Positions 37,706 through 48,925 of a DNA stretch of 64,000 nt are shown here, in pieces. The DNA lies in the NCBI GenBank assembly GCA_022605955.1, contig JAKCOZ010000002.1, positions 72,024,783 to 72,088,782 of the forward strand. Reading direction: 5' to 3'. Positions within the stretch are counted from its first letter, which is position 1. Every line of letters starts with the position of its first letter. This DNA is from Rallus limicola. Lineage: Eukaryota > Chordata > Aves > Gruiformes > Rallidae. The notes below the pieces were generated by a model. The model did no database searches. It was given only the letters and a program-made list of their open reading frames with translations, and was not told the origin of the DNA. Position numbers and translations under genes: made by a program.

Positions 37706-40700
37706 AAAAAAGAGATCAAAAGATCAGAAAAGAAGACTCTACACCTAAGAACTATCAGTTCTCCTTACTGGGTATAAAGAGTAGCTGGTGATAAACACAG
37801 GTCTGTTTCTAGACATGATCCCCTGATCCATGTAGTTTTGCAATTTTTGAAGGATGAACCTTGGGACTGCTGGGAATAAATATTTCCTACTTATATTGCA
37901 CAGAAATTTTCTTCAGAGGAATTCTGATTGATTGTGTATGCAATATCCACTAAACAGTCCACATATCAAATTCACATAAATAAAGAGATAAGCTCACAAT
38001 AACTGGAAATAAACAATAACCAAATAATTAGCAAACATTTTTTGCAATTACTAATTCCCCTTTTCCCTTATTCTTTACCTGATATACTTCTGTAACCATG
38101 TGGGGGTCTACCACTATCAGTGTGATTTAACCTAGACTGAACTCCTTCTCAAGGGGCTTCTAAGATTCTCTCTTTGTACCCCACAGCATACCAGAAACAG
38201 TGGTGCCTAAAGGAAACATAAGATTAATTGCCTATCATCTCACATACTGGAAATGTCTTTCACCTTTTCCTCACCAAGAAAAACTACATTTTTCTTTGTT
38301 TAGTGCTTTGTTTATTTTTCATTTTTTCCTGGCAATGACCTCTTCACAAACCATTGCCTGTTTAAGCTGATCCTTATTCTTATCTGAATACGATTTCTGT
38401 GGCAATAATATTGTAACATCTGACTTGCAGTGCCATTTATTCTCCTATTGTTTCATAACTCTTTTTGAAATAAAGTTCTCCCCAGCTTTCATGTGCTTAG
38501 CACAGGCCAGGTGTCAACCTTGCCAGCCTCATCACAAGTACCTGATTACCCTCTCACTGAGCTCAAGGTTAAGTATCTTGACCTCAGAGTCCAGAGTTCT
38601 GAATTGCACCCTATCTTGTTCACCTCTAAGTAAAAGATAAGAGTTTGAACCAACTTCTGTAAGATGAAGATGGAAGATCATTGCATAAACTCAGAAAGAT
38701 CTGCATTTTCTTATCTCAGATCAATTTGATCTTTAGCTGCTGCAATTTCTCTTGGCTTTTGTACAGCTTGTCTCTTACTTTGTTCAGCTTTTACCCAGAA
38801 AAGTTTCTGACTCAAGAGTTGTGAAAAGCAAATAGATTGCACCACACTGTACAGAAGTAAAAAGCAATGACAAATAGGTGATGAAAAAATATGTGATGGA
38901 TTATACTTTCAATTTAAAAGAATTTTTATTGAAGTAATTTTAAAGGATTCAACCAACTCTAAACATTTTCCCTTATAAGAAACATTGAAAAATAGCCAAT
39001 AATATAAAAACATGTCCACTGTATCAGGTAATAAGGAGAGAAAGGGTGTTATGGTTAGCTTTTAAATCCCCTAATTATGGGAAATATATCTTTAATCTTG
39101 CTATAAACTTTGCTGTTGCATTCATGCGTGCAAAACTTCAGCCATATTAGACATTTTCTGAAAGCCTATGGTTTAGTTTGATTTCACAGCTTAAGTCTAT
39201 AAATGATCAATGTTCATCTTGAAAACCAGATGTTAGTGTCTGAGGGATGTTAGTGTTCTGTTTGGGGATGTAACCATTGCAAGGCAAGATTTCAGGATGA
39301 AAGAGCAATTTGTCCATGGTCTTGCTCTGGGTGTCATCATCTAGATAAATATGAAAGCAAAGTTCCATAGGGAAGAACTCTATAAAAACCTCTTTCCTTT
39401 AAAATTCCATTATTTTTTTAGCTCTCTCATTTTATAAATAATGAATTTTTTCTTATTATTTTCTTCAAATACTTAGAAAAAAATCTATATAACTTTTAAA
39501 ATTACATCATTTCCCAAAGGAACTGATAGTTCAAAAATAAAGATAATATTATTCTATTTTAGATTTCCTTTCATCACGTAGAATTCATGTGCTGTATCTC
39601 CTTTCATTAGAGATGGGTGAATATCACAGCACACTTTCCATGACTATATTCAGGTGAATAAAAAAATTCTAAAATTAGTCCTGACTAAAAATTAATTGCA
39701 ATATGACATGCATGGACCTCCACAGGAGACACATTCAAAACAACTTTTTTGAATATTTGCAGCATCCACTTTCAAAAGTGCATTCAGCCGAAAAAAGAAC
39801 TGAAACATTATCATGTTTCCAGAAGGCATATGGGGAGAAGAGGAAAAAAATATGGTCTCTTTTTCCTCAGCTTCATAATTCTGCTTTAATATTTTCATTT
39901 TCTTAAAATATCGTTGTCGTTCAAACTTGTATCTCAGTTATTCTTAAAAGCATATATACCAGACATGTGAAAATATACAAATTTTTGCTTTTACTTGGCA
40001 AATTTTTAAGAGTGGGTGTTTTATTTTAATAGTGCAATGCATGTTGTTATATTGCAGTGGAGAGTACCATGAAAGGTATGACGTCTTTAAGTCAATCATT
40101 GCAGCAATGCTTGCACCACTGCAATACTGTATGACAGGAAGCAGCAGTATTTCAACAAAGAACTGACTATCTGAGGACCTGGTCACACAAAATCAAACTT
40201 CAGTTCATACTGGATGTCTTTCAAGTTTCTCTTCCTAAAGTCTTTTACTGGTCCTTAATGTTAAGTGGTTTATGTTATGTACTGTATGTACCAATCTTTC
40301 AAACTCAGATCTTACACAAAAAAAAATAAATTTGGCAATAAACAACTATATGAAGTTGTATAGAAAAGCATGTTTTGCTTTAAAAGATCAGAATTGATTT
40401 TCAAAGGAAGGTCTGCATTTGCTTTGCATCATCCTTCAGCTCATACTGTAAAGACTACAATGTAGCCAAGTCATTGGCTTCTTCTCAGCTGTTTCTGAAG
40501 CAAGCCAATAACTGACGTCAAAATCCTCATTTGGCCACCACATGATGTCTGTCTTCTTGGGAACCTTCCAAAAAGCTTCTCTGAGCTATTTCAGACCAGT
40601 GATTATCACCTGTCCTGGTGATTTTGCGAAGGTGCAAAAGTCAAAGTGTCAAATGGAAATAAACATGCAAAAAGTCATGTAACACTCTATACCTTTTAAT

Positions 40701-40780
40701 AAAAGAACACTGCAGATGTTCCACATAGATTTTGTTTGCATTAAGAAAGCTACAAAAGTACATGCTTAAATGCAGATAGA
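37706..40780. other. AT-rich unique DNA, no recognised gene
   Basis: Nothing recognisable as a gene or repeat is seen. Open frames at 38425-38640 and on both strands at 39692-39906 are short and share no motif with known families. Confidence 0.6.
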
Positions 40781-40917
40781 TCACAGAATCACTAGGTTGG
40801 AAAAGACCTTTGAGATCATCGAGTCCAACCTACCTGTCCTCTGCTAAACCATATCCCTAAGCACCTCATCTACATGTCTTTTAAATGCATCCAGGAATGG
40901 TGACTCAAATGCTCCCT
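40781..40917 (-). mobile_element. short CR1 3'-UTR fragment, minus strand
   Basis: The plus strand starts with ATCACAGAATCACTAGGTTG, the inverted CR1 terminal repeat and 3' end. It continues through AAAGACCTTTGAGATCATCG, CCATATCCCTAAGCACCTCA and GGTGACTCAAATGCTCCCT. The order of blocks is the same as the inverted 3' end of the copy at 56836-58184, so both belong to the same type. Only about 137 bases were kept. Confidence 0.93.
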
Positions 40918-42315
40918 ATACAAAGTAGTGTATTGCTATCTTAATGATAGTATTCTGCATATATATATTAATACTGCAAAGTATTCTGCATATATATATT
41001 AATATATATAATACAGTATATGTATTATATATTGATGTATTTCTATATAGTACATATAATAAGTATTTATTCGATATGTATGAATAATCATGAAGTATAA
41101 ATTTCACATAACTTATGAAAAGAAAAATAGGAACCAGACTGACTGAGAATTCTTTTCTTATCAGGTCTCACAACTCCTCTGTGAAAATTCAAGTCTCAAG
41201 GCCATTTTGCCAGATCGATTTTCAACAACCCAAGAGTTACTTTTCCGACAGTAAAAGGAAAATACAGATTTTGCATCAGAAAGGCTAGTTACAAGTGGCT
41301 ATCAGTCCTGATACACATGACAACATGAATTTATCCCCTTGATGTCATAATCCTTATTGGCCTTACATCTTACTTTTCTCTCCATATTTCTGCACATCTT
41401 CTTTACATCTCCTTTATGTCCAAAAGTTAAAAATAAAATCCATGGAAAATACTCCTCCACATGTGGCTAGTCAAAAATAGTCCAAGAATAAAATTACTGA
41501 ATAAAATTAAGAAAGAAAGCGTTAATGTAAGTTACTACAGCTTTCCTGTAATGTCACAAAAATAAATACAATTTCCCATCTTAGGCATTAAAAATTTTGG
41601 CAGCTGGATATTTAAAATTTCCACAGAATTTGCTGTTGATAGTTTGGAACTTTTTTGATTACTATATATTTGATTTTTCCTTCTGTTGTTCAGAATAAGA
41701 AAATGAGCTGAATAAAGAGCTGCAGTATTCTGAAGTTTTGGAAACTATCTATGTTTTCACTAATGAAACTTGCAAGTTCCTTTCTCCATGCCCTAGGCAA
41801 AGGACTCTGTTCCAATGGTCTCTCTTTTTCTACATGTAAGTTTAACAGGTCTGAAGAGCTATGTCTCCAGCAAATATAAGCTTTGTTTAACTTCCTTGGG
41901 CATATGTGAAACTATCAACATGTAATGTTTATAAGCCCCAGGCCTGTAAGGATTAGATTAATACATTTTTTTTTGCTTTCTCGTCTGCTTCAAAAGCAGT
42001 TATGGTTTGTGCATACCAGTTTCACAAAGCACCTCATTCAGGCCTAGTTTTAAGTGCTTAAATCCAGGAGAGGGGGAAAATTTCCCGTGTATGTGTCTTC
42101 AGAGTTTTGCCTGTTTAGCCTGAGGCACTGTAAAACTCATACCCAGATCTGTTGATGGAGTGTACCTGTCTCCTAGAGACATCTAGCTTATGAATTACAG
42201 TTCTGGAAATGGGCACCATGCCTTAATTCTCAAATGTATTGCTTGAGGATTTCACTCATGATCCTCACAAAACCTAAGTGTAATATTCCTATTGCAGTAG
42301 CAGTAGGCAACAGAA
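40918..42315. other. AT-rich DNA with a short duplication
   Basis: A 24-base string starting GTATTCTGCATA occurs at 40950-40973 and again at 40981-41004 (period 31), leading into TA-rich low complexity to about 41050. The part around 42000-42290 is less AT-rich and could hold an old unclassified repeat, but I cannot name it. No gene is seen. Confidence 0.6.
40950..41004. repeat. 31-bp-period tandem duplication
   Basis: The 24 bases at 40950-40973 recur exactly at 40981-41004, separated by CTGCAAA. The duplicated string contains a TATATATA stretch, so slippage or unequal pairing within TA-rich DNA is the likely source. Confidence 0.95.
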
Positions 42316-42826
42316 ATCATAGAATCATAGTCATAGAATGTATAAGGTTGGAAGGGACCTTTAGAGATTCATCTAGTCCAAGCCCCCTGAAGTAAGCTAG
42401 ATCAGGTTGCTCAGACCCACATCAAGCCTGACCTTGAATATCTCCAGGGATGGGGCCTCCACTACATCTCTGGGCAACCCGTTCTAATATCCAACCTAAA
42501 TATCTCCTTTTCTCATTTAAAACATTTAGACCTTGTCCTACTGCTACTTACCCTTGTGAACAGTTCTTCCCCAGCTTTCTTACAGGTACCTTTCAGGTAA
42601 AAAAAACTTTCAGTGGAAAGCCACTATATGGTCTCCCTGGAGCCTTCTCTTCTTCAAGCTGAACAATCCCAACTCTTTCAGCCTGTCCTCATGGGAGAGG
42701 TGCTCATGCCCTTTGATCATTTTTGTGGCCCTCCTCTGGACATGCTCTAACAGATCCATGTTCTTGTGTTGAGGGCTCCAAAGCTGAATGCAGTACTCCA
42801 GGTGAGGTCTCACCAGAGCAGAGTAG
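42316..42826 (-). mobile_element. CR1 LINE 3' part, minus strand
   Basis: The plus strand opens with ATCATAGAATCATAG, the inverted octamer repeats of the CR1 end, then AAGGTTGGAAGGGACCTTTA. On the minus strand the ORF2 tail is readable over about 74 codons: [31 protein letters not shown] and [18 protein letters not shown], all in the family order. The frame is lost toward the 3' end. The copy is truncated at about 42826, just before the YSALVR block. CR1 identity is certain. Confidence 0.97.
42610..42826 (-). pseudogene. CR1 ORF2 tail relic
   Basis: The open segment matches the C-terminal part of the CR1 reverse transcriptase protein, from [10 protein letters not shown] to LKKRRLQGD, with only conservative-looking changes before it breaks off. 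The catalytic motifs (YLDF, FADD) lie upstream in complete elements and are absent from this truncated copy. Confidence 0.94.
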
Positions 42827-45800
42827 GACAAAGTTACTGTTTTGCTTGTTACTGTTTTGCGTGTCTTTCTATATCAGACATTTTCCAGAACCCAGATTCC
42901 TCAAAATCCAGTTTTGAAACAGAATCTCCTCTAGAAGCAATTGCAATTGCTGCTGATGTCAACTTCAAATTAATTTAGGGAATTTAAAGTCAGATGCAAC
43001 TTCAATCACCTCTCAGTATAATCTATAAAACATGAAAAATGTTCAAAGCATGTTAAATAACCAGGAAATAAAGTTGCAAGTTAATATATTTAGACTTTCA
43101 CCAACTGTTCGGCCTTTCCAATGATCCTACTAAAGCTTTTTCACTAGTAAATAGAAAAACAATATGTAAAACACCCACTAATATGTTTTCTGGAGGCAAG
43201 TAAAACAAAGTTAAAAGTCACACACTGCTGATACAGTTTCCTCTAACCCTTCACTGTGAGAAAACCACTTAGAAGCACATTTTTGACACAAAAATACTTT
43301 TTTAGTTGTGTAGATTCAAATTCATCACCACAAGGTTAAGTCAAAAGCATATACTTCTGAAAAACACATTCTCAGGGAAAATATTTCTATGCTTTCATCC
43401 ATTATGATCAACTAAAACTTAAATTGAATTCACAAAATATTCTTATTACATTTCTAACTCAGAGTCATGTAAACTAATTTTTTAGATTATTAATTATTTT
43501 CAGTTTACTAAAAGTCACCTGACAGTTCATCAAGAAATTGCTTCTGTTAAAGTAAAACTGCTTTTTAATTATTTACAGAATTCCCATCCAATAGCAATAA
43601 ATTTGTTGTGTAACGCCTTGTGTTCTATTAAAACTAGGAACTGCTTAGAATTTTTTCTGGGTTTTAAATATGTTATTTAGTACAATTGACAATGCATTCT
43701 AACATTTAAATTTCAGTTTTCCAGCTCTGATGAAAAGCTTCTGTGAAATTTGCCATGGAAGCATTTAGATTTCAACTTAACTTTTAATTTGTTTTTTTTG
43801 TGCTGTTCATGTTCTTACTAAGAAGGAAAACAAGGTGTAGAAAAGCAAGGCTGCCATCAAACTTTTGCATATAGTGTTTTTTTTAGACTGATTGTTGATT
43901 GCTCTTGGCCTCCTATATGCAAATCAGACAATTACAAAATTATAATCTAAATGTAAATATGAACAACATGAGAACCTCTAACAATGATCAAAGAGTCCCT
44001 CTTCAGTCTCAGAAATCAGAAGATAATGAACTAACAAAACACTGTTTTTTACCTTCATGATGTCTTTGGAGTTCTCCAAAAGGAGGCATGTGTAAAACAA
44101 AAATCTATGGAAATGTTTGAAAACTCTTTCCTGAGGATTTTGGGTGAAAAGATGTAGACTCACTTTTCAGAACACTGAACATTCTGATAGAGTTCTCTGT
44201 GGGTTATATATCTTTTGGCCAAGTCTGTGTTTTTTTCATTCTTGCCACATTCTCTTGAGATGAGAGTACTACTGGAAAAAATCCCTGTCTGCCACGGCAG
44301 AGGTGGAATACATATTATTTAAACAATTGGAGGAGCTAGAGAAGATTGATAGCTAAACTCAAGTCTCAGGGAAGAACATGAGAGAACAAGACAGAGCCTA
44401 GGAATGTAACTTTGTGTTATCAGTGATAACAACTCATATTCATCAGTCAAGACTATATTGGAAGAAAAGGGCCCTCACAATACAAATTTGTGGGTCTGAT
44501 ATCTCATAGATTTATTAAGTAGCGAGGCAAACTTCATCTGTGTGTCTACTGTTTTCCAGTTAGCAAAGTGTTTGAGGAAAGACACAGAGAAAGGTAAAAA
44601 TATTATTATAAAAATAATCATGAAGAGATTTGAGTTAGGAAATAAGAAGAAAAAGCAAAGATTTAATATTGTTTGGTCTGAAGGTTCTGCTTTGGACAAG
44701 CACTTTCCATACTGCCATTTTCAATGGATCGCTATGATGGAAAAGGTCACAAAGTCTTATGCTGGAAAATAAAGAATAAAATAGAAAATGAGAAATATAA
44801 TTCTTTTGGTTGAAAAGTTCAGCAAGGTCTCGACATGTTGAACAGTTGGACACTGATTTTATTTTACTACTTGGTCACGCATTGCAATGACAGCAAAGTC
44901 AATTCTGTACTACGGCTAATTCAGTTTCCTGTGCCTTGCATGTGCAGCAAAGTATCTTTCTAAAAAACCCCAGTATATTTTCAATAATGCATCAAATCAT
45001 TTGTCCATTACAACTGCTTAGAAGGTTGATGTTGAAATCCATTTGCTTATCAAAATGTTTTCTTCTGTAGTGTGTAAAGCTTCATGGTGGTTATTGTAAA
45101 CTTGCCATTGATTTTCCAAACAGTTACAGAGAGCTGGGGTAAAAGGAAGGTCATATTTTGAGCAAACATGGATAGCTGAAAGGTCTAATAAGTAAAATAG
45201 ATGACAGACAATTTTTGTAGATTGCAAGTTTTCATTTTCAAGGCATGTTGAACAGTGTTCATTTCACTTCATCACAGTCCACAATGATATGAAAAACTGT
45301 CTTAAATTTAAAGGAGAAATACAAGATTTGTCAGTCTCGTAAAGCTTGCTATTCAATTCAACCACTGCAGCACAGGACTTTTTTTAGCCTTCAACATCAG
45401 TGCTTTCACTGCCATTTTCAAAAAATAATAATAATAATAAAAAGAACTATAATGATGCTTATTTCAGAGTACTAAGGAGAATACATTTTCATTATAAATA
45501 GATGAAAGAAGTATCTACCAATGGAAATTCAGCATGAGATGACCTTGGAGTTGAAAGCTAAGTAACTATGTCCTCTAAATATTTTCATCGCATTAAAGAA
45601 GTTAGTATTCTTGAAATGATCATACAATAGAAGACGGATTCAGAGTTAAATCAAAGAGGTAAAGCTTCAGGTCTAGAAAAAAAGGACTTATTCTAGAGGA
45701 ACCAAGTTACCTGAAATAAAGTGACATTATCAATTGTCTTAATACATTTTATCCGTGAGGAACACAATATTCCCTTCTGAAGCTTTATGTGTTTGGTGTC

Positions 45801-46799
45801 TAAATTATGTTTTAGTATCTTTTCCTTTCTTTGATTAATTTGCATATATTGATTGCTTACCAGTAGAATACTTACTGTTCCTGCAGAAAACAAGACTTTT
45901 TGCACCTGTTTCCCTGGGTCTCAGTTATGCCTGATGCTATTAAAAATATTATTTTCATAATGTAAAAAGCAATATTACCTATTCTTAGATCAAATTTTTT
46001 GTTTTTAATTGATAGGAAGAAAAGATACAAAGTGGTCATAAAGTCTTAGAAAACCCCCCTGGTTTTAGTTAAAGCTGTGTCCCAAAGGAAGAGAAAGAAG
46101 TAAAGAAAGGCTGAAGGTGTAAGTGTACTTTCAAAACCCCTCATCAAGAGTTCCCTTTTTTTTTTTTTTTTTTTTTTGATAATTCAGGAGCAGTCATTCT
46201 GAATAAATCAGGATATTCCTATCATTTAATACTCACACCACCAAACTTTCTATTCATTACAATGTTTTGACTGAGTTTCAGTGGTTTTTTGCATTAAACA
46301 ATGGAAAACCTAAATTCTATTTTAGGTTTAAGAACATAGCAAATAAAAGGAGTGAATACATAGGTATATAGCTAATAACTGTAATTTATCCAGGAAGCTA
46401 GGATAATTTATTTACTTCGTGAAATTTATACTCCTTCATACTCATTTTAAAGAGCAAACTCTACCAAAGATAAAAAAGAAAGCAATTTTTTCAATACTGG
46501 AGTAGAAAGCAACATAAATTTGAACATTTTCTTTTCTCGTAAATGAAACCAAGAACATTTAATGAAGAAATATCTTTCTTTTAATGCGGGAGTGTATGAG
46601 TTTACAGCTTGATTCTTGCTTCCCTCCAAATGCAAAATGAACAAAGCAAATTTCTTGTTATGCATAGGCTGCATGTCAGATAAGACATCACTGAAGAGAC
46701 TGAGAACTTTACTTCCCTAAAGAGCTTCATGGATTTGATATCTGGGAATGCCAGAAGTAATGCAATAATCCACACGAAAAACAATGGAAAAACCAGGCC
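42827..46799. other. AT-rich unique DNA, no recognised gene
   Basis: No gene, RNA or interspersed repeat is recognised. AAT repeats lie at about 45426-45442 and a 22-base T run at 46156-46177. The T run does not follow any recognisable gene copy, so it is not evidence for a processed pseudogene. Confidence 0.6.
46156..46177. repeat. 22-base T homopolymer
   Basis: This is the longest homopolymer in the window. Neither side shows a retrocopy or target-site duplication that would make it a poly-A tail on the minus strand. Confidence 0.95.
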
Positions 46800-46890
46800 T
46801 TTCAAGAGATACTGAGAGGTCTAGAGGCACTCATTGGTGATCTGATGCACTCTATAGAGGTTTTCTGCTTTCTGGAAACTCAGATGAGGT

Positions 46891-47215
46891 ATGTCACCAG
46901 GAAACTACAAAGTCTCATGGTTTCATGTGACAACCAGTGATACAGGAAGGAGCAGTCTGAGGAGAATCAAGGATTACAGAGACCTGGGAGCAGCAATAAG
47001 GGACTCTGGAGAGCAGGTAGTTTTTTCATCAATCCTCCCAGTCAAAAGGAAGAAGTATGAAAGGGCCAGTCCAGAAATGTTTGCAGGGTTAGTGACACAG
47101 ACAGAAATTTGGCTACTTAGACCTTGGGACTTAATTTGAGAAACCTGGCCTATTGGGGCCAGAGAAGGGGAAGATCATTTCACACATAAGCTTGCCAACC
47201 TGATGAAGAGGTTTA
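46891..47215 (+). pseudogene. CR1 ORF1 esterase-like domain relic
   Basis: The frame from 46891 to 47139 reads SDTGRSSLRRIKDYRDLG and then GEQVVFSSILPVKRK. These match the SGNH-esterase-like domain of CR1 ORF1 proteins, where the usual blocks are H-V-GTND and VVFSSVLPV. The catalytic-block residues GTND appear here as TTSD, so the glycine and asparagine are lost. After a frameshift, GEDHFTHKLANLMKRF (about 47166-47213) matches the ORF1 C-terminus, where a histidine precedes the block LANLVRRAL. The degenerate string before 46891 resembles the CCLPGA block. It is not a host gene. Confidence 0.8.
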
Positions 47216-47414
47216 AACTGAAGTTGCAGTGGGAGGACAACCTAAATCTACCCCACTCCCATCAGTTTGATGCCTGTGCCAGAAATAGATTCCCAGAACC
47301 AGAAGGATCAGCAAGAAAGCACCTGAAGTGCAGGACAAATGAATTCCCACCACTCCAAACAGTTAGTCATCTTCTCTGGGGGCCCTCTAGATCAGTGACT
47401 AGCTAAAGAGCAAG

Positions 47415-47735
47415 GAGCTCTGCCTGGGTATGGATGAGGAATCAACCAAAAGCTTATGGGTCAGGATTAAAGGGAGTTCAGGGACAGGGGACACTGTAGA
47501 GAGGGTCTGCTAGTGGCCACCTGACAGGGAAGACGAAGTGGATGTGTATAAACAGATAGGAGCAGACTCGTGTTCACAAGCCCTGGTCCTCATAGGGGAC
47601 TTCCACCATCCTGATATCTGTTAGAGGGACAACACAGCAGGGCATAAGAAATGCAAGAGGTTTCTGGAATACATTGGTGATAACTTCCTTCTCCAAGTTA
47701 TAGCAAGGAGAGGTGTTATGCTAGGCCTTGTTCAG
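47415..47735 (+). pseudogene. CR1 ORF2 endonuclease domain relic
   Basis: One frame can be followed for about 107 codons from ELCLGMDEESTKSLWVRIKG through QALVLIGDFHHPDIC to KKCKRFLEYIGDNFLLQV. This is the second half of the APE-type endonuclease of CR1 ORF2, which nicks target DNA during insertion. In-frame TAG codons at 47511-47513 and 47622-47624 interrupt it. The conserved GDFN block is GDFH. After about 47735 the sequence jumps to the ORF2 tail. Confidence 0.85.
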
Positions 47736-48078
47736 CCGGGACATGAAAAGGTTCCAGGAAGACCTTATACCATCTTTCCAGTACCTACAGGAAAGCCTAC
47801 AAGAAAGCTGGGGAGGCACTGTTTACAATGGCATGGAGTGATAGAACAAGGGGCAATGGCCTTCAGCTGAAAGAGGGGAGATTTAGATTGAATAAAAGGA
47901 TGATGAGGCTCTGACATAGGTTGTCCAGAGAACATGTGGATGCTCCTGCTTTGGCAGTGTCCAAAGCCAGATTGGATGGGGCTTTGGGCAAGTGGAGAGT
48001 TTCCCTGCACACAGCACAGAGGTTGGAACTAGATGATCCCTTCCAACCCCAACCATTCTGTGGTTCTATGAAATTCTG

Positions 48079-48379
48079 GAGGTTGTCATAGATGTTTAAA
48101 GTAGTGTTCTATTAAAACTACATCAAATAGAGGAGTGTGGAGAAAGATTGATAACACAGTGTCTTAGTGAGCTGGATTAACCTGGGGGCTCAAATGCATG
48201 TGCCAATCATTTTGCTTAACAGTGCAGGAAAGGCTACTCAGTGCAAAGCTTCTCCATGACAACCTATTTTCTGGTGCTTTCACTGTAAATAAGATTACTG
48301 GAGGTTGGAAACTGAGTGGTTATAATACTGGGAGTTGACTAGGCTAAAAATCTAAAGTTATGCTTTCTATGTGATTTAC
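48079..48379. other. short unique spacer between CR1 and LTR
   Basis: About 300 bases of ordinary sequence separate the CR1 3' end from the solo LTR. No repeat or open frame of interest is seen. Confidence 0.6.
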
Positions 48380-48384
48380 ATCAC
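48380..48384. repeat. left target-site duplication of solo LTR
   Basis: ATCAC directly precedes the LTR. Its partner is ATCAG at 48921-48925. One mismatch in five fits an old insertion. Confidence 0.6.
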
Positions 48385-48920
48385 TGTCCTGGTTTCAGTT
48401 GAGATATTTTCATCCTAGTAGCGGGTATGGTGCTGTGTTATGGATTTAGAATGAGAATAGTATTGATAACACACTGTTGTTTTCAGTTGTTGCCAAGCAG
48501 TTGTAGTGCCTGCACTGAGTCAAGGACTTTTCAGCTTCTCACACCCTGCCAGGTGCACAAGAAGCTGAGAGAGCACAGCCAGGATTGCTGGCCCAGACTG
48601 GACAGATATTCCCAGATATAGTATATAACTAGATAACTAGGGAAGGTAGCTGGGAGGTGAAATCACTGCTTGGAAAAAGACTGGGCATTGGGTTGCTTTT
48701 TATTCCTTCTACCAGTTGCACTTGTGCATTACTGGTATTATTATTATTACCTATTATAATTGTTATTACTTTTAATTATTAAATTCTTCCTTTGTTAGCC
48801 TGTTAAACTGACTTTATCTCAACTCATGAGATTTTTCCCATTCTCTTCTCATTTCCCTTGGAGGGGTGAACAAGTGACTGTGAGGTGCTCTGTTACTGGC
48901 TGTGGGATTAAACCACAATG
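48385..48920 (+). mobile_element. solo LTR of an avian endogenous retrovirus
   Basis: The element begins TGTCCTGGTTTCAG and ends AAACCACAATG, matching, apart from transitions at the terminus, a common LTR family of neoavian genomes (ending in ...CCACGACA). Inside are the known blocks: CTAGTAGCGGGTATGGTGCT, GTCAAGGACTTTTCAGCTTC and CTCAACTCATGAG. A TATA-like GTATATAA lies near 48621, ATT repeats at about 48735-48780, and a possible ATTAAA poly-A signal at 48778-48783. No viral coding sequence is attached on either side, so this is a solo LTR left by recombination between two LTRs. The flanking pentamers ATCAC (48380-48384) and ATCAG (48921-48925) differ by one base and are probably the target-site duplication; five bases fits the ERVL class. 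Family name not assigned. Confidence 0.85.
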
Positions 48921-48925
48921 ATCAG
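48921..48925. repeat. right target-site duplication of solo LTR
   Basis: ATCAG directly follows the LTR end and matches the left flank ATCAC at four of five bases. Confidence 0.6.

Larger units (their letters stand above)
46800..48078 (+). mobile_element. CR1 LINE with ORF1, endonuclease and 3' end, internally deleted
   Basis: This plus-strand CR1 keeps parts from three places of a full element. First comes the C-terminal esterase-like part of ORF1 (about 46850-47215), then the middle of the ORF2 endonuclease (47415-47735). A jump directly to the ORF2 C-terminus follows (from about 47745, with RTRGNGLQLKEGRFRLN-like sequence near 47840-47890 after one frameshift). The 3' end is at 48030-48078: GGAACTAGATGATCCCTTCC and CATTCTGTGGTTCTATGAAA, a degenerate octamer repeat. 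The whole reverse transcriptase core is missing, which in a full element is well over a kilobase. No frame is intact. Because it retains ORF1, the inserted copy must have been far longer than the usual 5'-truncated insertion and was deleted later, unless two fragments are juxtaposed. Confidence 0.9.

Noticed and set aside
46156..46177. Poly-T run as the tail of a minus-strand processed pseudogene
   Set aside because: No gene-like sequence or target-site duplication flanks it, and retrocopies are rare in birds.
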